This document shows positions 52,425 to 63,239 of a DNA stretch of 64,000 nt, one piece after another. The position numbers and the translations under genes were made by a program. The notes beneath the pieces are model-generated. The model was not told the origin of the DNA and searched no databases. It saw only the letters and a program-made list of their open reading frames with translations. Location of the stretch: NCBI GenBank assembly GCA_019916065.1, contig CM034242.1, forward strand, positions 6,444,453 through 6,508,452. Reading direction: 5' to 3'. Each line of letters starts with the position of its first letter. Within the stretch, counting starts at the first letter, position 1. Source of the stretch: Vitellaria paradoxa (lineage: Eukaryota > Streptophyta > Magnoliopsida > Ericales > Sapotaceae).

Positions 52425-52793
52425 TTATGTGAAACCCACAAATAAACCATAATTAAAATTCGTCAGTCCATCGCAACACTCTTCATTGATAACAGCATTC
52501 CTCTTTGGAAAATTGTTCGAGAAAATTTGTGACTCTTGAATAGGCCAAGGTGTGCGTGGGGGCGGGTTCGATGATGAGTAGTTTACACTAAAATGGATGG
52601 TGGCCATTGAATTGGCCAAATTGTGTTGGATATCATGATGGATCATGGCCATTGAATTGGCCAAATTGTGTTGGATATCATGATGGATCGTGGCCCTTGA
52701 ATTGGCTATTGGATTTGGGCTAGCTCTTGATATTGGACTATAAACATCATTCGGATTTTTACTTGCAGTCAAACTATTGAAAATAATCCACAT
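52425..52793 (-). other. Possible gene fragment, 122 codons, with internal 51-bp repeat
   Basis: It is open for 122 codons on the - strand in DNA where stops are otherwise dense. It encodes MWIIFNSLTASKNPNDVYSP, then repeats of HHDIQHNLANSMA (51-bp DNA unit, 52,602-52,705), then SNPPPRTPWPIQESQIF. No domain is recognised. It lies between the A3 leader and the A3 upstream DNA and is absent from A1 and A2. Confidence 0.3.
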
Positions 52794-54739
52794 ACAAGCA
52801 AGGAGTAGTTGACTCTAGAATGAGATATGAGTAAAAAAAAAAAAAAAATCAACATGGTTAATTACCTTATCGTATCATCTATTCATATTCTGCATTCCAT
52901 TCTACTTTCTCTCTCTCTCACCATTGAGTTTGAGTATGAAGAGAGGACAAGTGAACAAGAAGTCGGCTATTGAGTGTGAATGGTCGAGGTGAGGATAGAT
53001 GTTTTGTTCCTTTTAAAATAATGTTGTACGTCGTTAATAGTAGAGAATCACCGACAATAGACAAGGATAGAGTTAGGGTAACTTGGAACTAAGAGGCAGA
53101 GGAAAGAAGTGAAAAGGAAGTCATATACACTAGAAAAAAGTTGATTACCAACTGACCATTACCAATCGAATATAATCAGTTGGTAAATACCAATTGATTA
53201 CTAATACATTACCAACCGATGTAAAAATTGCTAAAATTTAGATAATTATCAACTCCTTACTGACTGATCCAATTCGGTTGCTAAATTTTCGGTTGGTAAT
53301 CGGTTGGTAATCAGTTGTTATATTGGCGGGAAACTTTTTATCAACCGATTATCAACTGCTTACAATTGGTTGGTACATATTTCAATTGGTAATCAGTTGG
53401 TAATCTGGCGGGAATATTTTTCCCACCAAATTACCAATGGATTTACCCACTGAATAGTGTAGTTGTTAGATATTTCGGTTGGTTCTTCGGTTGGTAATTT
53501 GATGGTTAAATTATTACCAACCGCATTACCAACCGCAATGTTCGGCTGGTCATGAAATCACCTGATTGGCAAATTAATACCAACCGCATTGCCAACTTGT
53601 AGGTTAGTTGGTAATTTATTTAGTTAGTATTTAGTTGGTATTCCGTTCGTAATTCGATAGCAATGTATCGAGAATATGTTTAGCAACCCAATTATCAACT
53701 GACAGTATCCTTTATTAATTTATTTGGTTAGTTATCGGTTGATAATCCATTGGTAATGAAGTGTAAATATATTTACCAACTGCATTAACCAAGGCCTTTA
53801 GCGGTTGGTAATGTAGTCGGTTGGTAATCTGGTGGTAATCCATTGGTAATCAAGCAGAAAAAGTGTACTAAAAAAAATACCAACTGAATTTTTCGGTTGG
53901 AAATCTATTGGTAATCGATTGGTAATCTGTTAGGAATATATATACCAACAGAATAATGCATTCCGTTGGTAATCAGTCAGTAATCTAGGGAGAATATATT
54001 TACCAACCAAATTAACGACTGAGCTTATCGGCTAGTAATATAATCAGTTGGTAATTAGTTGGTAATCCAATGAGAAAATATTTTACCAACGTACTTACCA
54101 ACAGAATGGTTTGGTTGATAATGTTATCGGTTGGTATTTGGCTGGTAATAAGGTGAGAAAATATTTTTACCAACCAAATTACCAACTAATTACCAACCAA
54201 AAATTTTACAATTTGTATTGAACATTAAAAAAAAAGAAATTTCTAATTTCAATATTTTTATAATTAATTTTATATTAAGAAATATTTGCAATTAATTATA
54301 TATATTTATATATGGCATGAAATTGTTTCATGATTTATTTGGTTCATGTGATACAACCTTTAGATAAGTAAATTCATGCGTTTTTTGATAACAGGGTATG
54401 GTTCATACATATTGGATTCGGTGTTTATATATATATATATATATATTATATGTATGATTCATACATATTGCATATAATTTATTTGATTAGGAGGAAAAGA
54501 TTTTATACAATTTATATTGGTAATATTAAATTTTCATATTAATGAATTAGTGATAAATGCATGTTAGGATTATAATTGTTTAAGACATATGGTTTAGGGT
54601 ATATGATTTTCAAGATCGGACAAGTTTAGTTAATCAAATCGTTTATGGATTCTAAAATTTACTTCCATTTTTTTAATCTTTTTCCCTGTATATATTTTTT
54701 GCTGTAAGAATTCGTGTGTAAACGCCTAAGTTAGTAAGG

Positions 54740-55200
54740 TCCCGTTTGGTAACGTTTCCATTTTTTATTTTTCTGTTTATGTTTTCAAAATTTTGTAAAT
54801 TCGCAACAAAAACATGTTTGATAAACCTGTTTACGTTTTTTTGTTTACAAAAAAAAAAAAAAAATGAAAACAAAAACAGAAAAACGTAAACAGAAAAAAA
54901 GTGTTTTCACTCTGATTTTCTTTTCTGTTGCTAATATTTTGTCAATTTTAAAACTTTGTCTATTTTTGTAACATTAAATAAAAATAAATTATTTTATTCA
55001 AATATTTTTTTAAAGTAAGTTATTCTAATAAATAATATAATTAAATTCAAAAAATTAATTAAATAAATTAATTAATATTATTTTTGATAAATAATTAAAC
55101 TAAATTAATTAATTTAATTTAATAATCAATTATTGCTAAATTATTTGAAATAAATATCATAATAAATTTATTTAATTTAATAATTAAATTAATTTATATA
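54740..55200. mobile_element. Nested AT-rich element, end motif GGTCCCGTTTGGTAACG
   Basis: It begins GGTCCCGTTTGGTAACG followed by TTCTGTTTATGTTTTC and a TTAATT-rich core. It is close to the element at 49,225 and has the same terminal motif as 1,828-3,267. The right end was not located. Confidence 0.4.
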
Positions 55201-56404
55201 AAATTATCGAACCTAAGAGCTTAAGGTAGTAAAGCTTAAAAATCGAAAGAAAACCCAGTGTATAAGTGATATGTAACAAAATTTAGACAAGAATGAAAAA
55301 AAAGTTATTTTTTTAATTAATACTAACTAGTTACTAAAATGTTAACATTTTAATTTTTTGTTAATTTAATATTTTTACCCTTTTAAAGCTTAAACAATTT
55401 TTAAAACAAAAAAATAAATTTAATAATTTAAGAAAAAAAGTTAAAAAGGTTAGTGACTAGTTTTTTTTACTAAACGTTATCTTAATTATAAAAAAAAATT
55501 TATTTGCCAAAAGAAAAGGGTCAAAAAAATTTATTTGTAAATTTTAGTTGATTTTGCCAACTAAACACCACCTAAATGTGTGGTGCTTGGTTTAAAAAAA
55601 ATAAAAATAAGAATTAGTGTGAAAATATAATAAAATTTAGAAAAATTAATAAAATTTAGAATAATTTTTTAGTGAAATTTAATATTAATTATATTAAAGT
55701 AACATTATTTTAAATTTAAAAATAAAAATAAAAAATATTATTTATTAATTTTAAGTAATTTCATTTCTTTATCTTTTTAGAACTTATTTCCAAATATAGT
55801 CACCTAAAATATTTTTTTATTAGAAATAAATTCTTAAAATAGTTTTCAAAAAGTTTGCTTTTTAAAAATAATTTTCTAAAACTAAAACTAAATGCGACCA
55901 AATTATTTTTAAGAATATATATATAAAATGAAGTAAAAAATATATATATAGTGAGCCATGATATAACTAAATTAACGATATGTATTAAATATGTGCTACA
56001 CGTACAAATTGGAGGAAAATAAAAAAATATTTAAAATTATTTTTAGTTAAATATAATAGTTATTCATAAATTATTTACTAAATATCTATATAGTTTCATG
56101 TATTGTTTATGATTTCAAATTATTGAAACAAAAGTTAACATAATTAAATAAAAATAATAATTTTTTTATCACTTTTGCTAACTAATTAGTCTATAAAGGG
56201 GCACTTCTTGCAACCAATTGGTTAGCAAAAGTGTTAAAAAATTATAACAAAAAAGTTAAAGTAATTAAATAAAAATCATAAATTTTTTTATCATTTTTGG
56301 CGACCAATTGGTCGCTAAAGGGGTACCTTTGCCAACCAATTGGTCGTCAAAAGTGATAAAGGTTTGTTTATATATACAAAAAAGTATATGTAAAATATAT
56401 ATAT

Positions 56405-56490
56405 AAATAATAGCTTGGCCTAGTTGCCAATCACATGAACTTTCAAATAAATGGCACGAGTTCGAATCTCAGCAGCAACAATCAAAATCT
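56405..56490 (+). repeat. tRNA-like SINE head (A and B box)
   Basis: TGGCCTAGTTG near 56,416 resembles a Pol III A box, and GAGTTCGAATCTC near 56,459 resembles a B box. The spacing fits a tRNA-derived promoter. No cloverleaf was confirmed, so I call it SINE-like rather than a tRNA gene. Confidence 0.35.
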
Positions 56491-56509
56491 CAAAAAATAT
56501 AGATTTAAC

Positions 56510-56770
56510 ATGTGACGTGCACTCGTAGGCCGACACGTGGCGGAATCATAGGTCAACATGTAGCAGAATCATAGGTCGACACATGGCATAACACAAGTTG
56601 CCATGTGGCATGATGACATGTCAGCAAATGATGCCACCTGAATAATAGGTAGACACGTGGTAGAATCGTAGGTAGACACGTGGCAGAATCATAGGTCGAC
56701 ACGCGGCATAACACAAGTTGCCATGTGGCATGATGACATGTTAACAAATGATGCCACGTGGCGCCACATT
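56510..56770. repeat. Tandem array rich in CACGTGGC (G-box/ABRE-like) motifs
   Basis: Units of about 23 bp of the type GACACGTGGCAGAATCATAG repeat with variants. A longer unit of about 122 bp ending in ATGATGCCACCTG or ATGATGCCACGTG occurs twice. ACGTGG occurs at least four times. The array lies inside the CACTA element near its right end. Confidence 0.6.
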
Positions 56771-57431
56771 TGAATTTTTATTTTTTTAGCGATTGGTAAT
56801 TGCCAAGTACATTTCGGTTGGTATATTACCAATTGACATTTCGGTGGACAAAATACCAACTAACAATATCGGTTGCTACAAAGTAAATTTCGGTTGGTAT
56901 ATTATGAAATATCAATTTAATATTCAATAACAAATTACCAACCAAAAGTTAAACAATACCAACTAACAAATCAATTGGCAATAACAACTTCGGTTGGTAA
57001 TTACCAACCAAAATTTTGAAACTTAATTTCATACCAATAAGAAATTACCAACAGATTTATTTAATTTACTAACCGAAATTCAGTTGGTAATTACCAACCG
57101 ACCTTAAAAATTTTGGTTAATAAACATTACCAACTAGGGTTTTTGCCACCGACCAAAATCGATTGGTAATCAGTTGGTAATCCATGATTACCAACCGAAT
57201 TTAGCTTATTACCAACTGATTTTGTCAGTTGGTAATCAGCCTTTTTCTAGTAGTTATTGTTTAGTTGTTGAGTTTTAAATAAAAATAAAGAAAATATAAA
57301 AAAAATCTGACTCTTTCCTCTCAAACATTTTCCTCACTTTCCTACATTTCCCCTTTTAATTCTTTTGAAATGGACCAACCAAACAGGCATAATACTCTCT
57401 CCCTCTTTGGTAGTCATGTTCTCGGTGGGGC

Positions 57432-57722
57432 TGACGCAGCAGGAAGTAAAGATAAATTGACTTATTTAACGACAAAACCAAATCTTGGAATCTACCAAGA
57501 GAGTTGAGAGAAAACTTGAGACATAAGTTTAAAGAATGAATAATAATTGACTTGTTAATTAATTTGTATCAAAAGTGTTTACAAAGTGCTTTATTTATAG
57601 GGAAAATTAATTCTAAACCCATTCCTAATTAAAAATAGGACTAATAAACTAGAAATACTAATCCTAATTAAAGTAAAAATAAGACAAATCCAAAAGAAAT
57701 TAATCAAATTTGTCCTACATCA
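57432..57722 (-). mobile_element. Short solo LTR (about 291 bp), minus orientation
   Basis: Read on the - strand it runs from TGATGTAGGAC to GCTGCGTCA (5'-TG...CA-3') and holds a TATA box, CCTATAAATAAAG. It interrupts DNA that is continuous in A2 near 40,718. The five-base flanks (GGGGC, AGAGC) are similar but not identical. Confidence 0.55.
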
Positions 57723-58602
57723 AGAGCTCCTTGTTATTTTGATACGTTCAAAATCTTATGACGTAGCTACACACAATTTACTCAATTTAATATTCTTGTT
57801 GTAATGGTTATTTTATTTTGGAGTAAAGTAATTATACTTTATTTTTTTGTGGTTGGGACAAAAAAAATACATGAGTTATGTCTAATTTAAAAATCAACAT
57901 ATGACTCCTTGCTTCATAATTTGAATTAAAGCCTAAAATTGCAAGAAATTATTAAATTTAATTAGATTTGGATCTACGTTACTTTTTTTTAAAAAAATAT
58001 TAGAAGACAAAAACGAATTGATTAATTAAAAAAATTGAATAGTTTGTTATTTTATAATAGAAATGGGTAAAATGTATACTATTATTTATCTATTTTTTGT
58101 GCAAATCTTTTTTCTCGGTTAATTTGACTAATTAATAACAAGTTTAGTTAAATTTAACATATTAAAATATTTTTGCCCTTTGATCTAAATTACAAGAAAT
58201 TATTTATTAATTTTTAAATTAGAAAGAGATAAATTGATGGTTCATTAAATACTATTTTTCATCTTATTATCCTATCATCATTATCATCGGTTTTTTTTTT
58301 TTTTTATTTGTTTGCTCTTAATTTATTATAAGTAGTAACAAAATGGGCATGAATTATAAATTGAAAGGGTTATGTGTTTTGCTGATTACAATTTTTTTTT
58401 TCTTTTTTTTCCCCTTTTTTCCCAGTAAAGAAGAACTTGAATTATATTAATTATTTACTGGTCGAAGGTAAGTCGATCCTTTCACCTTGTGCCAGTTGGG
58501 ATCCCACGATTCCCACTGTCCTACCTCCTCTCGTCGAAATTCACGTGTTTATGCATAGTTTCTGGCTGGGAAGGATTTGAGCCAGAGTAAAAAATAGAAT
58601 AA

Positions 58603-58747
58603 AGGGTGTGTTTGGAGTTGTAAAAAAAAAAAGAAAAATTATAAAGTTTCATAAATTTTAAATTTTCTACCTACGCACAACTCAAATTATGAGAATGTAA
58701 CTTTTACAAATTCATGCAATTTTTTTTTTTCAAGTCTAAACACCCTC
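58603..58747. mobile_element. 145-bp MITE upstream of SRLK-5
   Basis: The left end GGGTGTGTTTGGA and the right end, on the - strand GAGGGTGTTTAGA, are inverted repeats of the same general type as at 1,613-1,751. It has no ORF. Confidence 0.5.
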
Positions 58748-59460
58748 AAAGTGACTTTCTTTTTTCTGGCCAGGTTATCCCAGAATTTACTGGGAAGGTT
58801 AGGGATATTACCGAAATGGGTCTGTTAAAAATTAGTTGAAAAATATTTTAATATAATTAAAACAGATTTGGTATTAAAATTTAACACTGTGCAAAATTGA
58901 AACGAGTTTAAAATTTGCATATAGGGTACCTGATACTGGTTCATATTGATAGGGTCTCTGCTACATACACATTTAGTATAATATAATATATTATATATTT
59001 AAACAATTATAATTTTGTTTCTAAAATAAAAATAGTTAAACTTTTGTGCATATATTTGATGTGTATTATTTTAAGGTAGTTCATATTTTAAAGTGATAGT
59101 TAAATATTAGTTTTGTAAATTTATTTAAATATATAAGTAGTGATTGAAATTATATGTTCTGCGTTTTTTTTTTAAATTTATTTGAATAGAGTTTTTTTTT
59201 TTTTTTAACTTGCCTTGAAGAAAATAAAGATTTTAATAAAAAAATTTAAATATATATTTACACATATGTTTGCAGGGTATTATAGAGAACGCATAAATTG
59301 TATTAAAATTTTAATTTCTAAACTAGTATATAGCGTGTCATTTTAAATGGTTATTTAATAGGTGGGACGTGTTTGAATTTCTAGCCAATAAAATAAATAG
59401 ACTTGGGACAATAACGGGTAAAAAAATTAAACGAATTTGATGTTGCTTAATGATTAATTA
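58748..59460. other. AT-rich spacer specific to A3
   Basis: No gene is seen. It separates the A3 distal upstream DNA from the conserved module of SRLK-5 and has no clear match elsewhere in the window. Confidence 0.4.
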
Positions 59461-59479
59461 CGCGGTATCCGAGGTTTAC

Positions 59480-59665
59480 GTTTCTAAGGAAGGTGGAATT
59501 TCTATCACCTCACCGAGTGACAAGTCGTTTTACTCGCACTCAATTTTTACCGTTGAATGCTAGATATTCACCCTGCTTATTTTCTCCCTACCAACAACAA
59601 AAAGTCAGTGGATTAATTATCATTGATTATAACTATTAAGCTCCAACAAATAAATGGTGGACCTA
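59480..59665 (+). promoter_or_regulatory. Conserved upstream module of SRLK-5
   Basis: This is the counterpart of 6,020-6,200 and lies about 100 bp upstream of the chosen ATG. It is followed by a TTC microsatellite (about 59,713-59,732) in the presumed leader. That it is the promoter is inferred only from conservation and position. Confidence 0.5.
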
Positions 59666-59762
59666 AAAGCATATGATCAAACGCCTGGGAAAGTCTATTT
59701 TTCGCTCGTTCTTCTTCTTCTTCTTCTTCTTTTATAAGAACTTCTATTTCAAGATATCCAGA

Positions 59763-62700
59763 ATGTGGCAGCGCAAGGAGGATGGGGTGGGGGGCGCTGC
59801 AATATTTACACCATGGGTTTTCTTCTGTGTTTTGTTTCTGTTTATGTCGTGCAACACCTGTTCTTCAATTGGAGACGACGCTCTTGCAGCAGGCCAAAAT
59901 CTCTCGGTGAAAAGAACTCTAATTTCTCAAGGAGGCATTTTTGAACTTGGCTTCTTCAGTAAAGGTAAAGCCGATTCTCTTAAGTTTTATCTTGGCATAT
60001 GGTATCATGTTAACTTTGCGGAAGCAGCAGAACATAGTATAGTTTGGGTTGCAAACAGAGACAAACCACTTCCTCATTCATCTTCTGCTGTTCTTGAATT
60101 ATCCGAGGATGGTAATTTAGTCGTCCTTGATGATTCATCTAAAACCCGGGTTTGGGCGACGAACTTGGTGCCACAAACATCTAATTCCACTGAAGCCGTG
60201 CTTCTTAGTGATGGCAATTTTGTACTAAGGAATAGTTCAGAGCCATCTGTTATATATTGGCAGAGTTTTGATCACCCAACCGACACATGGTTGCCCGGTG
60301 CAAAGCTTGGCATCAATAAACTTACTGGCAAAACCACCCGTCTCATTTCGTGGAAAAGCTCAGAAGATCCTGCTCCGGGGATGTTTTCATTTGAGATGGA
60401 CCCAAATGGAAGCCTTCAGTTCGTCATAGAATGGAACATGTCCAGAAGGTATTGGAGTAGTGGATTATGGAATGGTGAACGGTTTAGCTCAATTCCTGAA
60501 ATGAGACTAAACGACCTTTACAGTTACAGTATTGTCTCGAATCACACAGAAAACTATTTGACCTACGATATTTACAACAAAACAGATATGCCATCGAGAT
60601 TTGTGATGGATCAATCAGGACAGCTTAGATTGCTAAGAATTGCAGAAGGTACTCGGAGTTGGTATCTACTTTGGGCACTACCAAGGGAACAATCTGATGT
60701 TTTCGCTCTTTGCGGGCCCTTCGGCATCTTCAATGAGCAGAACCTCTCGAACCCTTGCGCGTGTTTGCAAGGTTTTGAGTCAATTTCAGAAACACAGCAG
60801 TCGAGTGGTTGTGTAAGGAAAACCCCTCTGCAGTGTGAAAGTAAATTTTCCAACGGAAAAAATGATGGGTTCCTAAATATTTCTATCATGAAATTTCCTG
60901 CAAATTCAAAAACATATCCTGCTACTAGTGGCCAAAGGTGTAAGTCTGCTTGTATGCAGAATTGTTCGTGCACAGCTTATGCATATAATAATAGTAGTGG
61001 GTGCTCAACATGGAAAGGAGCTTTATTGAATTTACAATCCTCGGATGAGAACAACACTAAACAAGATATCCATATAAAGCTTGCTGCATCTGAGCTTCAA
61101 GATGCACGAGGTATTTGTCTGCAATTGATGAAAGTTAACTTCTACTAGTAATGAAATCTCTTCCTTTGCAAATGTATTATTTCTTTTTCTTTTTCTTTAT
61201 TTTGGATTCTATAAACTTCAGGCTATTCATTATTCTAATCTCTCAATGCAGGGAATAGAAATAAATTGTGGGTCATAGCAGTTGTGGTTCCCCTTACTAT
61301 GGTTATCGCAAGCTTCTTCATTTGGCATTTATGCAGGAGAAAGTTCAGCAAAAATGGTGCGTACTAGTTTTAGCTATAAGTTTTAAAGCTCATATTAAAA
61401 AAAAAAAAAAGTCATAAAATATCCATTAATTTTCACAAGAGGATCAAAACCTGACCCCTTTGAAAAGCATATTTTAAACAATTTGGTTAGGAACTAATAG
61501 AAACTCAATTAAGAGTATCCTGAAATTGCTCCCATTGTGAATTTCAATTATTTGAAAGTTGCTGTTTATTTCTTGTTGTGTTATATGCTAAGCAGGGGCA
61601 CGCCATCCGAGTGAGGATTTGTACTTATTTGATTTCGATGGTAGTTCTGTTACAACTAATTGTAAAACAAAAGCCCGATATAATTTAATGAGTGGGCAGA
61701 AGCATACTGATTTGCCATTCTTCAGTTTTGTGAGTGTCTCTACTGCAACGGGTGGTTTCTCATCAGCTAATAAACTTGGAGAGGGAGGTTTTGGACCTGT
61801 TTATAAGGTAAGATTACATATTTAGATTGAGTGTTTTAAATTAGAACCACCATCACTAGATATCCTAGATCACACAAGATTAATGATGCAAAACAATCTT
61901 ATTGAGAAACAAGTTAAGAAGGACATTTAATTGACAACTCCATCTCGACATCATGTTTGGAATGTAAATTCAATATTTACTTAGCTTGTTATATACCAAA
62001 CAAGGCCTTCTTTTTCTTTTTCTTTTTTTTTTTTGTTAAATTTAAACAGGGTGAATTACTCAATGGACAAGAAATAGCAGTGAAGAGACTTTCAAAAAGA
62101 TCAGGACAAGGCCTTGAGGAGTTCAGAAATGAAATGATATTGATTGCCAAACTTCAGCATCGGAATCTTGTTAGACTCTTGGGTTGTTGCAAGGAACAAG
62201 ATGAAAATATATTAATCTATGAATACATGCCTAATAAAAGTCTAGATTTCTTCTTATTTGGTTAGTTTTTCTCTACCATATGTGTTTTATCTTTTGTATA
62301 TTTATTTGTAGTGTCAAAAAAATCTTTTGACATAAACTTGAGACAGATTCAAATCAGCGGGGGATACTAGACTGGAAGACGCGCAGTCATATAATTAAGG
62401 GGATTGCTCAAGGGCTTCTTTACCTACATCAATACTCCAGATTGCGCATTATTCATAGAGATTTAAAAGTTAGTAACATTCTTTTGGATGCTGAAATGAA
62501 CCCAAAAATATCAGATTTTGGCATGGCTCGTATGTTTGGTGGCAATGAATTACAAGCAAACACGAATCGGATTGTTGGAACATAGTAAGTGTGAAAATAA
62601 ATATTCCTTAGTCTACACGTTGAAGCAATGTATATATCAATAGTTACTAAAAGATTGTTTTTACTTAACTTTTAAAACTTAGTGGTTATATGGCTCCCGA

Positions 62701-63212
62701 ATATGCAATGGAAGGTCGCTTCTCCATAAAGTCTGATATCTTTAGCTTGGGAGTGCTGTTGTTGGAGATATTGAGTGGGAGGAGGAATTCTGATTTTTAT
62801 CACCCTAATTATCTCAATCTCATTGTATATGTGAGATTCTGACAAGACCTTTTCTTGGCATTTGTTTTGATTTTCTCTTTCTTTCTGATATTAAAATAAA
62901 TTTCAAAGCAAACAATGTTATGTATTACATTTTTACAATTGAAAATTTCAGGCATGGGATTTATGGAGTGCTGACAAAGGCTTGGACTTGCTAGATCCGA
63001 TCCTTGATCGTCCTTATTTGAGTTTGAGATACATCAACATAGGACTTCTCTGCGTGCAAGATAATCCAACTGATCGGCCTACTACTACTGATGTTGTCAC
63101 AATGCTTGGAAATGAAGTTGCGCCACTACCAACACCTAAGCAACCTGCATTTTGTACTAGCCAAGATGTGAATACAAATTCACCATCACCAAACAGTGCG
63201 GGTATTTGTTGA
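59763..63212 (+). CDS. SRLK-5: G-type lectin S-receptor-like Ser/Thr kinase, subtype I (840 aa, short tail)
   Basis: Exons 59763-61110, 61252-61356, 61596-61807, 62050-62260, 62347-62584, 62683-62830 and 62952-63212 total 2,523 nt in frame. I chose the ATG at 59763 (MWQRKEDG) because SRLK-1 has the same ATG in the same context and a signal peptide follows. An in-frame ATG at 59673 would add 30 residues containing a phenylalanine run from a TTC microsatellite; that frame is not conserved in SRLK-1. Domain order is as in SRLK-4 with residues shifted by about +9: membrane span about 455-477, GEGGFG 546-551, Lys567, HRD 662-664 and DFG 682-684. Exon 1 lacks three codons found in its relatives near the sequence SETQ. 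The frame stops at TGA 63210-63212, before the TIS...GR tail seen in the other copies, and the DNA beyond 63230 jumps to sequence that lies 400 bp farther downstream in SRLK-1. The kinase core is complete, so it is probably functional. Confidence 0.93.
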
Positions 63213-63239
63213 GTTAATGGTGTAACTATACCTCATGGT

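Larger units (their letters stand above)
53128..57253. mobile_element. CACTA-type (En/Spm-like) non-autonomous transposon, about 4.1 kb
   Basis: The left end CACTAGAAAAAAGTTGATTA and the right end, on the - strand CTACTAGAAAAAGGCTGATTA, both run into ACCAACTGA. Subterminal regions (53,150-54,200 and 56,790-57,245) hold dozens of GGTTGGTAAT/ATTACCAACC units in both orientations, as CACTA elements do for transposase binding. The flanks ATA and TTA could be a decayed 3-bp target duplication. Empty equivalents lie near 18,191 and 40,552. No transposase ORF is visible inside. Confidence 0.75.

Noticed and set aside
56405..56490. A functional tRNA gene
   Set aside because: A- and B-box-like motifs are present, but I could not draw acceptor and anticodon stems; a SINE head fits better.
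56553..56747. 64-codon minus-strand ORF with repeated LTCHHATWQLVLC
   Set aside because: It is a translation of the tandem CACGTGGC array, not a protein gene.
59673..59762. Upstream in-frame ATG extending SRLK-5 by 30 residues
   Set aside because: The extension is mostly a phenylalanine run from a TTC microsatellite, its frame is not conserved in SRLK-1, and it would place 30 residues before the signal peptide.
60611..60973. 120-codon minus-strand ORF inside SRLK-5 exon 1 (similar ones in SRLK-2, -3 and -4)
   Set aside because: It is the complement shadow of the conserved exon 1 coding sequence and has no independent support.
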